Of a stretch of 5,331 nucleotides of DNA, positions 1 to 5,287 are shown piece by piece. The translations under genes and the position numbers were made by a program. The stretch is from Lachnospiraceae bacterium. GTDB lineage: Bacteria > Bacillota > Clostridia > Lachnospirales > Lachnospiraceae. The stretch lies in contig JAJPYH010000080.1 in the NCBI GenBank assembly GCA_021205045.1, forward strand, positions 1 to 5,331. Reading direction: 5' to 3'. How positions within the stretch are numbered: position 1 is the first letter of the stretch; the number at the start of each line of letters is the position of its first letter. The notes under the pieces are model-generated. The model made no database searches and was not told the origin of the DNA. It saw nothing but the letters and a program-made list of their open reading frames with translations.

Positions 1-23
1 GCACTTTCAGCCTGCACAAGAGC

Positions 24-50
24 ACCTTGAAAACTGAATATATTGTTGTA
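24..50 (+). repeat. Left terminal inverted repeat of the IS
   Basis: The 27 bases starting ACCTTGAAAACTGAATA are the exact reverse complement of 1784-1810. Identity stops sharply on both sides: base 51 and base 23 do not match their partners, which fixes the element boundary. The outer part resembles the CTTGAAAACTGAATA motif common in Firmicutes rRNA-operon spacers (see findings). Confidence 0.93.
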
Positions 51-55
51 AAAGA

Positions 56-84
56 ATGACATTCCCTGCCATTTCTGGTATAAT
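56..84 (+). promoter_or_regulatory. Transposase promoter with extended -10
   Basis: The -35 box is ATGACA (56-61, 5 of 6 to consensus). A 17-bp spacer leads to a perfect TATAAT (79-84), preceded by TG at 76-77, which makes an extended -10. The expected transcript start is near 91. The ribosome site GGAGG (103-107) lies 7 bases before ATG 115. It sits inside the IS, so the element carries its own sigma-A-type promoter rather than relying on the flank. Confidence 0.75.
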
Positions 85-114
85 AGAAACCACTGAATTC
101 ACGGAGGTTCTATC

Positions 115-1716
115 ATGTCTTTTGTGGCAAATGATGCTGGTTCCGAGCAGCTATCTCTCTTCGACTCCTTCAATACCCTGACTGCCAGGGAAAAAAGGTT
201 TTTGGACAAATCCTGGGCGAAATATTTTTCGGAAAAAATCTTCCCTAAAATCGATGAAAAGCCGTATGCCGTCCTTTATAGCAAGAAGGATTCGCGGCCA
301 AACACGCCGGTCAACATTCAGATTGGTGCCTTGCTCATCAAAGAGTTTACCAATCTTTCGGATGATGAACTTCTGACTGCCCTGATGTTTGACATCCGGT
401 TCCAGTACGCACTGCATACCACTTCTTATACAGAGCAGCCGCTGAACGACCGTACCCTCGGAAGATTCCGCGAGCGATGCGCCACCTATGAAAAAGAAAC
501 TGGGATCGATCTCCTTCAGACAACCATAAGCTCTCTGTCCAACGAAATGGCTGAGATGATGAAGCTGGACTTTTCCTTAAAAAGAATGGACAGTCTGATG
601 GTTGCTTCTAATATCAAGCGCATGAGCCGTATGGAACTTCTTTACACCTGTGTCGCAAATCTCGCGCGTGAGGTTCTGAAAAAGGAAGAAAAACTTCCGG
701 AGAGTCTGATCCATTATACGGAAAAAGATGACCGGAACCGTGTGATCTACCATAACAAGAGCGATGAGACTGCGGATAAAATCAAGACCATCCTGGCTGA
801 TGCCAAAACGCTGAAAGAGCTCTGCGGCACGGATTACGATGAATCCAGCAATTACCAGCTTCTGCTTCGTGTGATCAAAGAGCAGACTGTAGAAGAAGAA
901 GACGGAACCTTACGCCTCCGTACAAAAGAAGACGGCGGCATGGATTCCGGAATTCTCCAGAATCCGGCAGACCCTGAGGCAACCTTCCGTGAAAAAGCCG
1001 GGAAGCAAAACCGCGGATACGTGGCAAACGTGACGGAAGTCTCGGGAGAAAACGGAAGCATCGTAACGGATTATCAGTACGAGCAGAACACCTACAGTGA
1101 CAGCCAGTTCTTAAAGGATACGATTGAAGGCATGGGAAAGCAGGAAGAAACCGTAACGATTGTAACGGATGGAGCCTATCCCAGCGACGAGGCCAGAAAA
1201 ATGGCCGAGGAAAACAACATTCATCTGGAAGCAACGAACCTCACCGGCAGGAAAGCCGAAGTTATTCTGGCCGATTTTGAATTTAACGAAGCAGGAACCC
1301 GGGTTACAAAATGCCCTGGCGGCTACGCGCCGAAAAGCTGCAGTTCCAGCAACGGCCAGTGTATCGTGTCTTTTCATAGAAGTCAGTGTGAAAACTGCCC
1401 GCATTTTAAAGAGTGCCATCCGAAGGTAAATAAGCGCACCTGTCGGAAAACAGTGAGTCTGAAATCAAAGGAACGAGCCACTCAGCAGAGGTACCGCAGC
1501 AGCGAAGAGTTCAAAAAGATTTCCTCCTTTCGTAACGGGGTAGAAACGATACCGTCCATCCTGAGAAGGAAATATCATATTGACACTATGCCGGTGCGCG
1601 GAAAGCTGCGAATGAAGTTCTTCTTCGGTTGTAAGATTGGGGCTCTGAACTTCAAGAAGTTCTGCAAGTATATGCAGGGCTTAGATAACTGCGCCCAAAA
1701 TGCGGCAATTGCATGA
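115..1716 (+). CDS. IS1182-family DDE transposase
   Basis: A 533-aa transposase that would catalyse excision and insertion of the surrounding IS by acting on its terminal repeats. The N-terminal part (about residues 60-125) is the helical DUF772/InsH-like region, with TPVNIQIGALLIKEF and the LNDRTLGRFR segment. The likely DDE triad is D159 (RMDSLMV), D352 (IVTDGAYPSD) and E477 (RNGVETIPS). Between the last two lies a cysteine-rich insert (C400, C409, C416, C425, C428, C434, C443, including CENCPHFKEC) typical of this family and possibly metal-binding. The C-terminal GKLRMKFFFGCKIGALNFKK segment follows. ATG 115 is chosen because GGAGG lies 7 bases upstream and a promoter precedes it. Length is normal for the family, with no frameshift. 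Triad assignment is by motif and not tested. Confidence 0.93.
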   Translation: MSFVANDAGSEQLSLFDSFNTLTAREKRFLDKSWAKYFSEKIFPKIDEKPYAVLYSKKDSRPNTPVNIQIGALLIKEFTNLSDDELLTALMFDIRFQYALHTTSYTEQPLNDRTLGRFRERCATYEKETGIDLLQTTISSLSNEMAEMMKLDFSLKRMDSLMVASNIKRMSRMELLYTCVANLAREVLKKEEKLPESLIHYTEKDDRNRVIYHNKSDETADKIKTILADAKTLKELCGTDYDESSNYQLLLRVIKEQTVEEEDGTLRLRTKEDGGMDSGILQNPADPEATFREKAGKQNRGYVANVTEVSGENGSIVTDYQYEQNTYSDSQFLKDTIEGMGKQEETVTIVTDGAYPSDEARKMAEENNIHLEATNLTGRKAEVILADFEFNEAGTRVTKCPGGYAPKSCSSSNGQCIVSFHRSQCENCPHFKECHPKVNKRTCRKTVSLKSKERATQQRYRSSEEFKKISSFRNGVETIPSILRRKYHIDTMPVRGKLRMKFFFGCKIGALNFKKFCKYMQGLDNCAQNAAIA

Positions 1717-1752
1717 AAAATCCAGATAAGATAGTCTGCATTCCTATCGGTG

Positions 1753-1775
1753 AAAACCCGAAAAACCGGGTTTTT
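1753..1775 (+). terminator. Rho-independent terminator inside the IS
   Basis: The stem AAAACCCG (1753-1760) pairs with CGGGTTTT (1767-1774) around a 6-base loop, and the run of five T (1771-1775) gives the U-tract. It lies 36 bases after the transposase stop and just before the right inverted repeat. The A-rich left arm gives a T-run on the other strand too, so it may stop transcripts from both directions and insulate the IS from the downstream gene. Confidence 0.82.
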
Positions 1776-1783
1776 AGAAAAAG

Positions 1784-1810
1784 TACAACAATATATTCAG
1801 TTTTCAAGGT
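1784..1810 (-). repeat. Right terminal inverted repeat of the IS
   Basis: An exact reverse complement of 24-50 with all 27 bases matching. Base 1783 and base 1811 break the symmetry, so the IS ends at 1810. Confidence 0.93.
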
Positions 1811-1823
1811 TCAATATGGTAAC

Positions 1824-1846
1824 AAGGGGAAGTTCAACTTACCCTT
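1824..1846 (+). other. Small hairpin just outside the IS right end
   Basis: AAGGG (1824-1828) pairs with CCCTT (1842-1846). A G/A mismatch follows (1829/1841), then AAG (1830-1832) pairs with CTT (1838-1840) around a 5-base loop. TTTT at 1845-1848 partly follows the stem, so it could act as a weak terminator for transcripts leaving the IS or for an upstream gene that the IS displaced. The stem is short and the T-run is interrupted, so function is uncertain. Confidence 0.4.
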
Positions 1847-1884
1847 TTGTCGCTCAAATCATGTGATTGTTTTGTTGACAAAAG
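1844..1884 (+). promoter_or_regulatory. Nested dyad over the -35 region (operator-like)
   Basis: CTTTTGTC (1844-1851) is the exact reverse complement of GACAAAAG (1877-1884). Nearly centred between them is a second dyad, AATCA-TG-TGATT (1857-1868). A third, TTTTGT-TG-ACAAAA (1870-1883), covers the -35 box TTGACA. Such stacked symmetry directly over and upstream of a promoter suggests binding of one or more dimeric regulators. I do not recognise the regulator, and the gene's control is inferred from position only. Confidence 0.42.
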
Positions 1885-1904
1885 CATTCATGGAGAGGTA
1901 AAAT
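1875..1904 (+). promoter_or_regulatory. Promoter of the transglutaminase/Ig-like protein gene
   Basis: A perfect TTGACA (1875-1880) and TAAAAT (1899-1904, 5 of 6 to consensus) are separated by 18 bp. The expected transcript start is near 1911, giving a leader of about 59 bases before ATG 1970. It lies 65 bp outside the IS right end, so the gene does not need an IS-derived promoter. Confidence 0.68.
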
Positions 1905-1957
1905 AAAAACCAATTAACCAGGTGGCGGGCATGATCAGGGTCTCCCGGCATCTGAGG

Positions 1958-1964
1958 AAGGAGG
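1958..1964 (+). promoter_or_regulatory. Ribosome binding site fixing the ATG 1970 start
   Basis: AAGGAGG lies 5 bases before ATG 1970. It is a near-perfect Shine-Dalgarno site, much better than anything before the in-frame GTG 1922 or ATG 1931, and better than anything before GTG 2122. It shows that translation of the secreted protein begins at 1970 with the signal peptide. Confidence 0.82.
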
Positions 1965-1969
1965 AACGA

Positions 1970-2116
1970 ATGAATAAAATGAAAAGATTTATTGCGGCTT
2001 TGTTGGCAGGGAGCCTGGTGTTTGGCTCAGTGAACTGCGGGGTTCTTGCAGCCGGTGGAGTGGAAACGGGTTCTGTGTCAGAGGGGGGGGGGAAAGCGCT
2101 GAACATGAGGATGTAG
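1970..2116 (+). CDS. Signal-peptide segment of the secreted Ig-like protein, cut off by a frame change
   Basis: These 48 codons are the true 5' end of the gene that continues at 2122-4074 in another frame. The product begins MNKMKRFIAALLAGSLVFGS: basic N-region, hydrophobic core (residues 7-21), then GVLAAGG, with a likely signal peptidase I cut after A27 or A28 (VLA or LAA). The C at residue 23 lacks a proper lipobox (S-V-N before it), so a lipoprotein is unlikely. After GSVSEGGG the frame enters the run of ten G (2083-2092) and ends at TAG 2114. With 8 or 11 G the frame would continue as E-S-A-E-H-E-D-V-V-D into the downstream protein. As written, the product is only a short exported peptide. 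Promoter 1875-1904 and the AAGGAGG site drive it. Confidence 0.75.
   Translation: MNKMKRFIAALLAGSLVFGSVNCGVLAAGGVETGSVSEGGGKALNMRM
2083..2092 (+). repeat. Homopolymeric run of ten G (candidate phase-variation tract)
   Basis: Ten consecutive G lie inside the reading frame, just after the signal peptide. Counting codons from ATG 1970: 8 G gives a 700-aa protein, 11 G gives 701 aa, 9 G stops at TGA within a few codons, and the observed 10 G stops at TAG 2114. G-runs of this length are prone to slipped-strand change during replication and also to sequencing and polymerase error. Confidence 0.85.
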
Positions 2117-2121
2117 TTGAC

Positions 2122-4074
2122 GTGCCTGACGCAGATACCAATGAGATTGTGACTGAAAGTGAGTCCTTTGAGGAAACTGCGGATGTGCTTCTGACAGACA
2201 CGGAAACGGATGACTATTCCTATGGTTTCACCGTTAACAGCTGGAGCTCAAGCTCTATATTTAAGAAGATTACCCAGTACAGCAGGAATGAGGACGGTAC
2301 CAACACCTTCACGGCAGAGTTCCTGACAACTGCAGATGAAGCATGGATTGATGAGAATATCACCTTCACAGTGGAAAACGTTATGCCTCCGGCTTACACC
2401 AATATGTTTGAGACCATGGGGGTGGACGTTTCTACGCTGGATTATACTGTGTCTTCCGTTACGTCTTCTAAGATAAAGCAATATGCTTACTATGGATTTG
2501 GTGTAATAGAACCCTTTACCGAAGATGGCCCGGGCGATACTACTCAGGTGGCTGTAAGCGGGAAAACATTTACGATCACCTCAGGCATGGGTGTTCGCGC
2601 AGTGAAGGTCTCTGCTATTATGGACGGAGAGGTGGTCGACTGCATTTATCTTGGCACAAGCGGATACAGTGTTTCTACTCCTCATACAGAGTCAGAACTG
2701 GATGCGGAGCTTTACCGACAGGTGAGAATCCGAATTGAGAATCAACTCTGGACAGATGATATGACAAACCTGCAGAAGCTGAATGCTCTGGCTGATTACA
2801 TCAAGAGTTCCACACGTTATCCTAATACTGCTGCTACCAGCAGTAACTATGAGGTAAACGCTCAGTTTGTGGCTGATTTTTCTGTGGATAACGGATTTTA
2901 TCTGTATTACAATATGTTCTCGGATTCCAATATATCCTATGCCATGGCTCTCCAGGGCGGCATTGTGACCTGCTACGCGGCCAATATTCTCTACGATGCC
3001 GCGATAGAGGAGCTTGGCCTGACAGATATTTACACAAGCGATGGCACGGTCCTGGATCAGGAGGGTGTATATCTTGGAGCAGGCTCTTTGAGCAGCAACC
3101 CAACCAATTCATCTCATGTGTCGTTGATTTATTATGATGCGGATGGAAATAAATATTACATTGACGCCCAGGGGAAGACTGCGGCGGGGGATTATTCTGC
3201 CAATATCCTGCCTCTGACGGAAACGACAGAGGAGATAAAGCCGGTCATTACTTCTCAGCCGGAGAGCGTAGTTGTGGCGAATGCGGGTGATAAGGCAACA
3301 CTGACGGTGGAAGCGGAGGGAGAGGACTTATGCTATAGGTGGTATTATAAGAAACCAGGCTGCAGCAGCTTAAAAGCTACTGGAGTATATACTGCCAATG
3401 TTACTGTGTCAGTGACTGAAGCACGGAATGGCCGAGAGATGTATTGCGTGATTTCAGATGCCAACGGAAACAGTGTAATCACAGATACAGTAACAGTGAG
3501 CATTAAATCAGTGGAAAGCACAATTACAATTATTTCACAGCCAGAGAGTGTAATAGTGACGAATGAGGGAGATAAGGCAACGCTAACAGTGGAAGCGCAG
3601 GGAGAGGATCTATGCTATAGTTGGTATTATAAGAATCCAGGCGGCAGCACCTTTAAAGCTACAGGGACAACCACAGCAAGTGTAACTGTGGCAGTGACTA
3701 CAGCCAGAGATGGTCGTGAAATGTACTGTGTAATTACAGATGCCAACGGAAGTAGTGTAACCACAGATACTGTGACACTGAGCATTGGAACGGCAGAAAG
3801 TACAATTACAATTATCACGCAGCCAGAAAGTGTGACAGTGGCGAATGCGGGAGACAAGGCGACGCTGACGGTAGAAGCTGAGGGAGACGACTTAAGCTAC
3901 TGCTGGTATTATAAAAATCCGGGCAGCAGTATTTTTAAGGAGTCTGGCATTTATACCAGCAGCGTAACTGTATCGGTAACTACAGCTCGTGATGGCCGGG
4001 AGATGTATTGTTTGATTACAGACATGAATGGAAACAGCGTGGTCACAAATACAGTGACACTGGGTATCAATTAA
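2122..4074 (+). CDS. Transglutaminase-like protein with three Ig-like repeats (body; start displaced by upstream frame change)
   Basis: The open frame from GTG 2122 gives 650 aa, but it is in frame with sequence back to the G-run and is almost certainly the body of the protein starting at ATG 1970; GTG 2122 has no good ribosome site. Residues 1-35 are an acidic linker. About 35-190 is a beta-rich region I do not recognise. About 195-365 looks transglutaminase-like: the LQKLNALADYIKSS helix, then C284 (GGIVTCYAAN), H332 (SSHVSLIYYDADG) and D348 (KYYIDAQG), in the order and spacing of that family's Cys-His-Asp triad. Residues 373-650 are three Ig-like repeats of 94 aa. There is no LPXTG, transmembrane tail or choline-binding repeat, so the mature protein is probably released or held non-covalently. 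In bacteria such domains act as peptidases or crosslinkers; the substrate is unknown. Without the signal peptide it would stay in the cytoplasm. Confidence 0.85.
   Translation: MPDADTNEIVTESESFEETADVLLTDTETDDYSYGFTVNSWSSSSIFKKITQYSRNEDGTNTFTAEFLTTADEAWIDENITFTVENVMPPAYTNMFETMGVDVSTLDYTVSSVTSSKIKQYAYYGFGVIEPFTEDGPGDTTQVAVSGKTFTITSGMGVRAVKVSAIMDGEVVDCIYLGTSGYSVSTPHTESELDAELYRQVRIRIENQLWTDDMTNLQKLNALADYIKSSTRYPNTAATSSNYEVNAQFVADFSVDNGFYLYYNMFSDSNISYAMALQGGIVTCYAANILYDAAIEELGLTDIYTSDGTVLDQEGVYLGAGSLSSNPTNSSHVSLIYYDADGNKYYIDAQGKTAAGDYSANILPLTETTEEIKPVITSQPESVVVANAGDKATLTVEAEGEDLCYRWYYKKPGCSSLKATGVYTANVTVSVTEARNGREMYCVISDANGNSVITDTVTVSIKSVESTITIISQPESVIVTNEGDKATLTVEAQGEDLCYSWYYKNPGGSTFKATGTTTASVTVAVTTARDGREMYCVITDANGSSVTTDTVTLSIGTAESTITIITQPESVTVANAGDKATLTVEAEGDDLSYCWYYKNPGSSIFKESGIYTSSVTVSVTTARDGREMYCLITDMNGNSVVTNTVTLGIN
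3238..4071 (+). repeat. Three tandem Ig-like domain repeats, 282-bp period
   Basis: The QPES codons recur at exact 282-bp intervals (CAG at 3256, 3538 and 3820), giving units 3238-3519, 3520-3801 and 3802-4071 (the last cut short by the stop). Each unit follows the same pattern: QPESV, GDKATLTVEA, a Y-x-WYYK strand, then GREMYC(V/L)I(S/T)D and a closing TVT strand. Exact spacing and strong protein similarity point to past tandem duplication, and similarity at DNA level may allow repeat gain or loss by recombination. Confidence 0.92.
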
Positions 4075-4079
4075 TATAG

Positions 4080-4108
4080 TTGATTTCTTAAATATATTCT
4101 GCTACATT
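4080..4108 (+). promoter_or_regulatory. Weak candidate promoter for the tagD-licD pair
   Basis: TTGATT (4080-4085, 4 of 6 to consensus) and TACATT (4103-4108, 4 of 6) are spaced by 17 bp. The transcript would start near 4115, so the hairpin arms at 4117-4161 would lie at its very 5' end. The match is modest, and read-through from the upstream gene is an alternative. Confidence 0.3.
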
Positions 4109-4170
4109 ATAGCTGACATCCTGATCAATCCACAAATAAATGACATTGATTGATCAGGATGGCTAATGTA
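4103..4170 (+). other. Long imperfect hairpin between the Ig-like gene and tagD
   Basis: The core is a perfect 14-bp inverted repeat: CATCCTGATCAATC (4117-4130) and its complement (4148-4161), with a 17-base loop. The stem extends after a 3-base bulge (TGA, 4114-4116) by TAGC/GCTA (4110-4113 with 4162-4165), and after a 2-base bulge by TACAT/ATGTA (4103-4107 with 4166-4170). No T-run follows, so it is not a standard rho-independent terminator. It could be an mRNA-stabilising 5' structure, an operator (each arm holds the palindrome TGATCA), a processed transcript end, or a small mobile repeat. The structure is clear; the role is not. Confidence 0.7.
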
Positions 4171-4199
4171 TCAGATATGTGAAGCAGGGCGATAATAAG

Positions 4200-4631
4200 G
4201 TGAAAAAGTACAAGAAGGGCTATACACAGGGCGTATACGACATGTTTCATATTGGGCATTTGAATCTCCTGAACCATGCCAAAGAATATTGTGATTACCT
4301 TGTAGTAGGCGTTAATTCAGATGCACTGGTCGAGAGTTATAAGCACAAGAAACCTGTTATTCATGAGAATGAACGTAAATCCATAGTAGAAAATATAAAA
4401 GCTGTGGATGAAGCTGTGATTGTAGAGACGCTGGATAAGATTGAACAGCTGAATAACTTTGGCTATGATGTGATTTTTATAGGGGACGACTGGAAAGGAA
4501 ACGCAAGGTGGGAGGAAACGAAAAGGCAGCTTGGAGATAGAGGGGTTGACTTGATTTTCCTTCCCTATACGCATGGTGTTTCATCTACTATCTTAAGGAA
4601 AGAGGAGGGCGAAAAGATCGGTGATTCATGA
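4200..4631 (+). CDS. tagD: TagD-like glycerol-3-phosphate cytidylyltransferase family protein
   Basis: A cytoplasmic nucleotidyltransferase of the HxGH superfamily. TagD itself makes CDP-glycerol from CTP and glycerol-3-phosphate for teichoic acid synthesis. Seen here, numbering from GTG 4200: the FHIGH nucleotide-binding motif (residues 16-20), CDYLVVGVNSD, the KPVIHENERKSIVENIK segment, IGDDWKG, and YTHGVSST in place of TagD's RTEGISTT. The order matches TagD along the whole length (143 aa against about 130). GTG 4200 is preferred because AGGG lies 10 bases upstream and family members start just before Y-T-Q-G-V-Y-D. GTG 4179 would add 7 residues (150 aa) but has no ribosome site and abuts the hairpin. 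The stop overlaps the licD start by 4 bases. The altered RTEGISTT motif leaves the substrate open: another phospho-alcohol is possible. Confidence 0.82.
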   Translation: MKKYKKGYTQGVYDMFHIGHLNLLNHAKEYCDYLVVGVNSDALVESYKHKKPVIHENERKSIVENIKAVDEAVIVETLDKIEQLNNFGYDVIFIGDDWKGNARWEETKRQLGDRGVDLIFLPYTHGVSSTILRKEEGEKIGDS

Positions 4632-5287
4632 CGGAGGAAAAGATTGAACTCAGAGACATTCAGGCTGCAGCTATTAAAATTTTGATTGCATTTGTGGATG
4701 TGTGCCAAAAAAATGGTCTTAATTATTATATATCAGGAGGAACCTATTTGGGGGCGGTTCGCCATAAGGGTTTTATCCCCTGGGATGATGATGTCGATGT
4801 TGCAATGCCTAGAAAAGATTATAATGTATTTTTGGAAATAGCCAACCGGCAGCTTCCGGACAATCTGAGACTTGTTCATTACAGTAATAAGGAAGATATA
4901 ATTCATTATCCTGCCAAAATTGAGGATGACCGTTATCAATTGATAGATCATACTGCATCTATCCCAAGGCAGGTAAATTTATGGATAGATATATTTCCGT
5001 TGGATGGACTTCCTGATAATAGAGTTTTAGATAAAATTCACCGTTTCAGACTGCTTGCCCTGCGCGCTTTATTTAAATACTCTCTGTTTGACAGGATTGT
5101 CAGACAGGATAATACTGACAGACCGTGGTATGAGAATATCATGATCCGTATTGGAAAAAAAGTAAAGTTCACAAAAGTTTTGAAACCTTATAAGCGCATG
5201 GAGGCTCTGGATAGAGCCCTCTCAAAATATGATTTTTATGAGAGCCGTTTTGTGATGAATTTTATGGGATCTTATAAATGGTGTTAG
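4628..5287 (+). CDS. licD: LicD-family phosphotransferase, probably truncated at the C-terminus
   Basis: LicD enzymes transfer a phospho-group (phosphocholine in the founding members) from a CDP donor onto cell-surface glycans. The family signature is strong: SGGTYLGAVRHKGF (36-49), PWDDDVDVAMPRKDY (51-65) with the metal-binding Asp cluster, and WIDIFPLDGLP (119-129). The start ATG 4628 overlaps the upstream TGA (ATGA), implying translational coupling; AGGAGGG (4603-4609) is 18 bases away, too far to be ideal. The frame stops after GSYKWC at residue 219. Family members usually run to about 260-290 aa, and the G-x-Y-K point is normally followed by a further conserved region, so about 50 residues seem missing. 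The catalytic motifs are intact, but activity is doubtful. Alternatively this may be a natural short variant. The donor is probably the product of the preceding gene. Confidence 0.85.
   Translation: MTEEKIELRDIQAAAIKILIAFVDVCQKNGLNYYISGGTYLGAVRHKGFIPWDDDVDVAMPRKDYNVFLEIANRQLPDNLRLVHYSNKEDIIHYPAKIEDDRYQLIDHTASIPRQVNLWIDIFPLDGLPDNRVLDKIHRFRLLALRALFKYSLFDRIVRQDNTDRPWYENIMIRIGKKVKFTKVLKPYKRMEALDRALSKYDFYESRFVMNFMGSYKWC

Larger units (their letters stand above)
24..1810 (+). mobile_element. IS1182-family insertion sequence, apparently complete
   Basis: This is a 1787-bp element bounded by perfect 27-bp inverted repeats (24-50 and 1784-1810). It holds one transposase gene with its own promoter (56-84) and a rho-independent terminator (1753-1775) just inside the right repeat. 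Length and one-gene layout fit the IS1182 family. I see no clear target-site duplication: left flank bases 1-23 and right flank bases from 1811 share no convincing direct repeat, although only 23 left-flank bases are available. The transposase frame is intact with all three acidic catalytic residues, so the copy may be active. Family assignment comes from recognising the protein, not from a database match. Confidence 0.88.

Noticed and set aside
24..50. Part of an rRNA operon
   Set aside because: The motif resembles an rRNA spacer, but it is exactly repeated in inverted form at 1784-1810 and no rRNA gene sequence is next to it, so it is the IS end.
875..1234. Reverse-strand open frames inside the transposase gene (also 151-417, 852-1061, 1111-1419)
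   Set aside because: They lie opposite a clear transposase frame, have low-complexity R/L/S/P-rich products and no start signals; they are antisense shadows.
1713..1901. A 62-codon open frame beginning at the transposase stop
   Set aside because: It runs through the terminator, the right inverted repeat and the promoter region, has no ribosome site, and its product shows no domain.
2122..2124. GTG 2122 as the natural start of the Ig-like protein
   Set aside because: No good ribosome site precedes it, the frame is open back to the G-run, and using it would remove the signal peptide from a protein that is clearly of exported type.
2834..3112. Reverse-strand open frames under the Ig-like protein gene (also 2248-2481, 3627-3857)
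   Set aside because: They are antisense to a strongly supported coding frame and show no domains or ribosome sites.
3238..4071. CRISPR-like or non-coding repeat array
   Set aside because: The 282-bp period is a whole number of codons and encodes a conserved Ig-like domain; there are no short repeats with unique spacers.
4103..4170. Standard rho-independent terminator
   Set aside because: The stem is long but modest in GC, the loop is 17 bases and no T-run follows on the forward strand.
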